In this document: in pieces, positions 5,011-5,914 of the stretch | Layout of the letters: each line of letters begins with the position of its first letter | How positions within the stretch are numbered: the first letter of the stretch is position 1 | Assembly (NCBI GenBank): GCA_002346225.1 | Contig: DDYY01000039.1 | Coordinates: 1 to 5,914 of the forward strand | Direction: 5' to 3' | Source: Bacteroidetes bacterium UBA3022 | GTDB lineage: Bacteria > Bacteroidota > Bacteroidia > Chitinophagales > BACL12 | DNA: 5,914 nt | Position numbers and translations under genes: made by a program | Notes under the pieces: generated by a model | The model's database searches: none | What the model saw: the letters and a program-made list of their open reading frames with translations, nothing else | What the model was told of the DNA's origin: nothing

Positions 5011-5914
5011 ATGAATGAAGCATTTAAAAGCCTGAATATGAACCTGCGGGGAATTGGCCAATCGGCCACCCTCGCCATCAACGAGCGCTCTAAGGCTTTG
5101 CGCAGAGAAGGACGAAAAATTTACGGTATGGGACTGGGTCAATCACCATTCCCCATTCCGCAAAGCGTGGTCGATTCGCTGAAGATGCACGCCCATGAAA
5201 AAGATTATTTGCATGTACAGGGGCTTCCGGCATTGCGGACTGCCGTGGCAGAATTCCATATCCGAAAAGACATGGTGGATATCCATCCCGACAATGTCCT
5301 TATAGGGCCGGGAAGCAAGGAGCTTATGTTCCTGTTGCAGCTGGTGTTTTACGGAGAAATCCTATTGCCCAGTCCATCGTGGGTATCGTATCACCCGCAG
5401 GCGCATATTCTGGGCAGGCCGGTAAAGTTTATCCATACCACTTTCGAAAATAAATGGCGACTCACAGCCCGGCAGCTTTTTGAAACCTGCGCCGCCGACC
5501 GCGATGACCACAGGCCACGGCTGATTATCCTCAACTACCCTTCAAATCCCGACGGTGGAAGCTATACCAGCGAGGAGCTGGAAGAGATAGCGCATATTGC
5601 CCGACAGTTCAATATCATACTGCTGAGCGATGAAATATACGGGCAGTTGCATTTTGCCGGTGAGCATGTTTCCGTTGCCCGTTTTTATCCCGAAGGCACC
5701 ATCATCAGCAGCGGGCTATCGAAGTGGTGTGGTGCAGGTGGGTGGCGCCTGGGAACATTCAGTTTTCCGCCCCACCTCAAGTGGATATTGGAAGCCATGG
5801 CAGCAGCAGCCAGTGAAACCTACACCTCCGTGTCGGCTCCCATTCAATACGCAGCCATCCGCGCGTTCAAGTGCGGAATCAATATAGAGCGCTATCTCTG
5901 GCGGGTGCGAAAAA
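5011..5914 (+). CDS. Pyridoxal-phosphate aminotransferase, class I/II fold (3' end outside window)
   Basis: The frame is open from ATG 5011 to the window edge, giving 301 codons of a protein that normally has about 400. It is a fold-type I aminotransferase, which moves an amino group between an amino acid and a 2-oxo acid using PLP. Visible active-site residues are GPGSKE (99-104) for cofactor phosphate contacts, W124 stacking on the PLP ring, N175 in LNYPSNP, D207 and Y210 in SDEIY, the Schiff-base lysine K238 in SGLSKW and R246 in GGWRLG. The N-terminal block GLGQSPFPIP (41-50) is typical of one bacterial subfamily. The substrate-carboxylate arginine near the C-terminus lies outside the window, so specificity (aspartate, alanine, aromatic or other) cannot be assigned. 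An in-frame ATG at 5038 is an alternative start; a near-consensus box TACCTTTT (4999-5006) just before 5011 would favour it. The leader holds possible attenuator hairpins. Confidence 0.93.
   Translation, partial: MNEAFKSLNMNLRGIGQSATLAINERSKALRREGRKIYGMGLGQSPFPIPQSVVDSLKMHAHEKDYLHVQGLPALRTAVAEFHIRKDMVDIHPDNVLIGPGSKELMFLLQLVFYGEILLPSPSWVSYHPQAHILGRPVKFIHTTFENKWRLTARQLFETCAADRDDHRPRLIILNYPSNPDGGSYTSEELEEIAHIARQFNIILLSDEIYGQLHFAGEHVSVARFYPEGTIISSGLSKWCGAGGWRLGTFSFPPHLKWILEAMAAAASETYTSVSAPIQYAAIRAFKCGINIERYLWRVRK

Noticed and set aside
5630..5887. Plus-strand 85-codon frame inside the aminotransferase
   Set aside because: It is out of frame with the aminotransferase, whose SDEIY and SGLSKW motifs run through the same bases.

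Overview
The window looks like a piece of a Bacteroidota chromosome, perhaps of the Chitinophaga/Sphingobacteria type, although the exact lineage is an inference. The evidence is as follows. Neither tRNA gene encodes its CCA end. Several intergenic regions carry exact TAnnTTTG boxes, the -7 element of Bacteroidota promoters, and no clear Shine-Dalgarno sequences are seen. DnaA, the split 5'-nucleotidase and the small membrane protein all resemble Bacteroidota proteins.

Layout from left to right: a long palindrome (10-69) merges into the terminator of a two-gene tRNA unit on the minus strand, tRNA-Ser(GCT) followed by tRNA-Pro(TGG). The 271-base gap at 274-544 holds the tRNA promoter, a widely spaced 12-bp inverted repeat that could bound a small RNA, and the dnaA terminator. 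Three minus-strand genes come next, in transcription order: a lipoprotein carrying the 5'-nucleotidase C-terminal domain, an overlapping gene for a Tat-exported metallophosphatase (the matching N-terminal domain), and, 81 bases on, dnaA. Further right is a minus-strand gene for a membrane-anchored protein of unknown function. It diverges from a plus-strand A-type iron-sulfur carrier gene that has a clear terminator. A second terminator facing the other way follows, then a leader with alternative hairpins, and finally the first 301 codons of a PLP-dependent aminotransferase cut by the window edge.

Functionally this is mostly housekeeping: translation (tRNAs), replication initiation (DnaA), periplasmic nucleotide or phosphoester hydrolysis (the two nucleotidase halves), Fe-S cluster delivery and amino-acid metabolism. 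I see no mobile element, CRISPR array or defence system. The most interesting signals are non-coding: the tRNA-flanking palindrome, the candidate small RNA beside dnaA, the terminator with no gene at 4837-4872, and the attenuator-like leader of the aminotransferase. The split 5'-nucleotidase, with its halves encoded in reverse domain order and apparently exported by different routes, is the most interesting protein-level feature.
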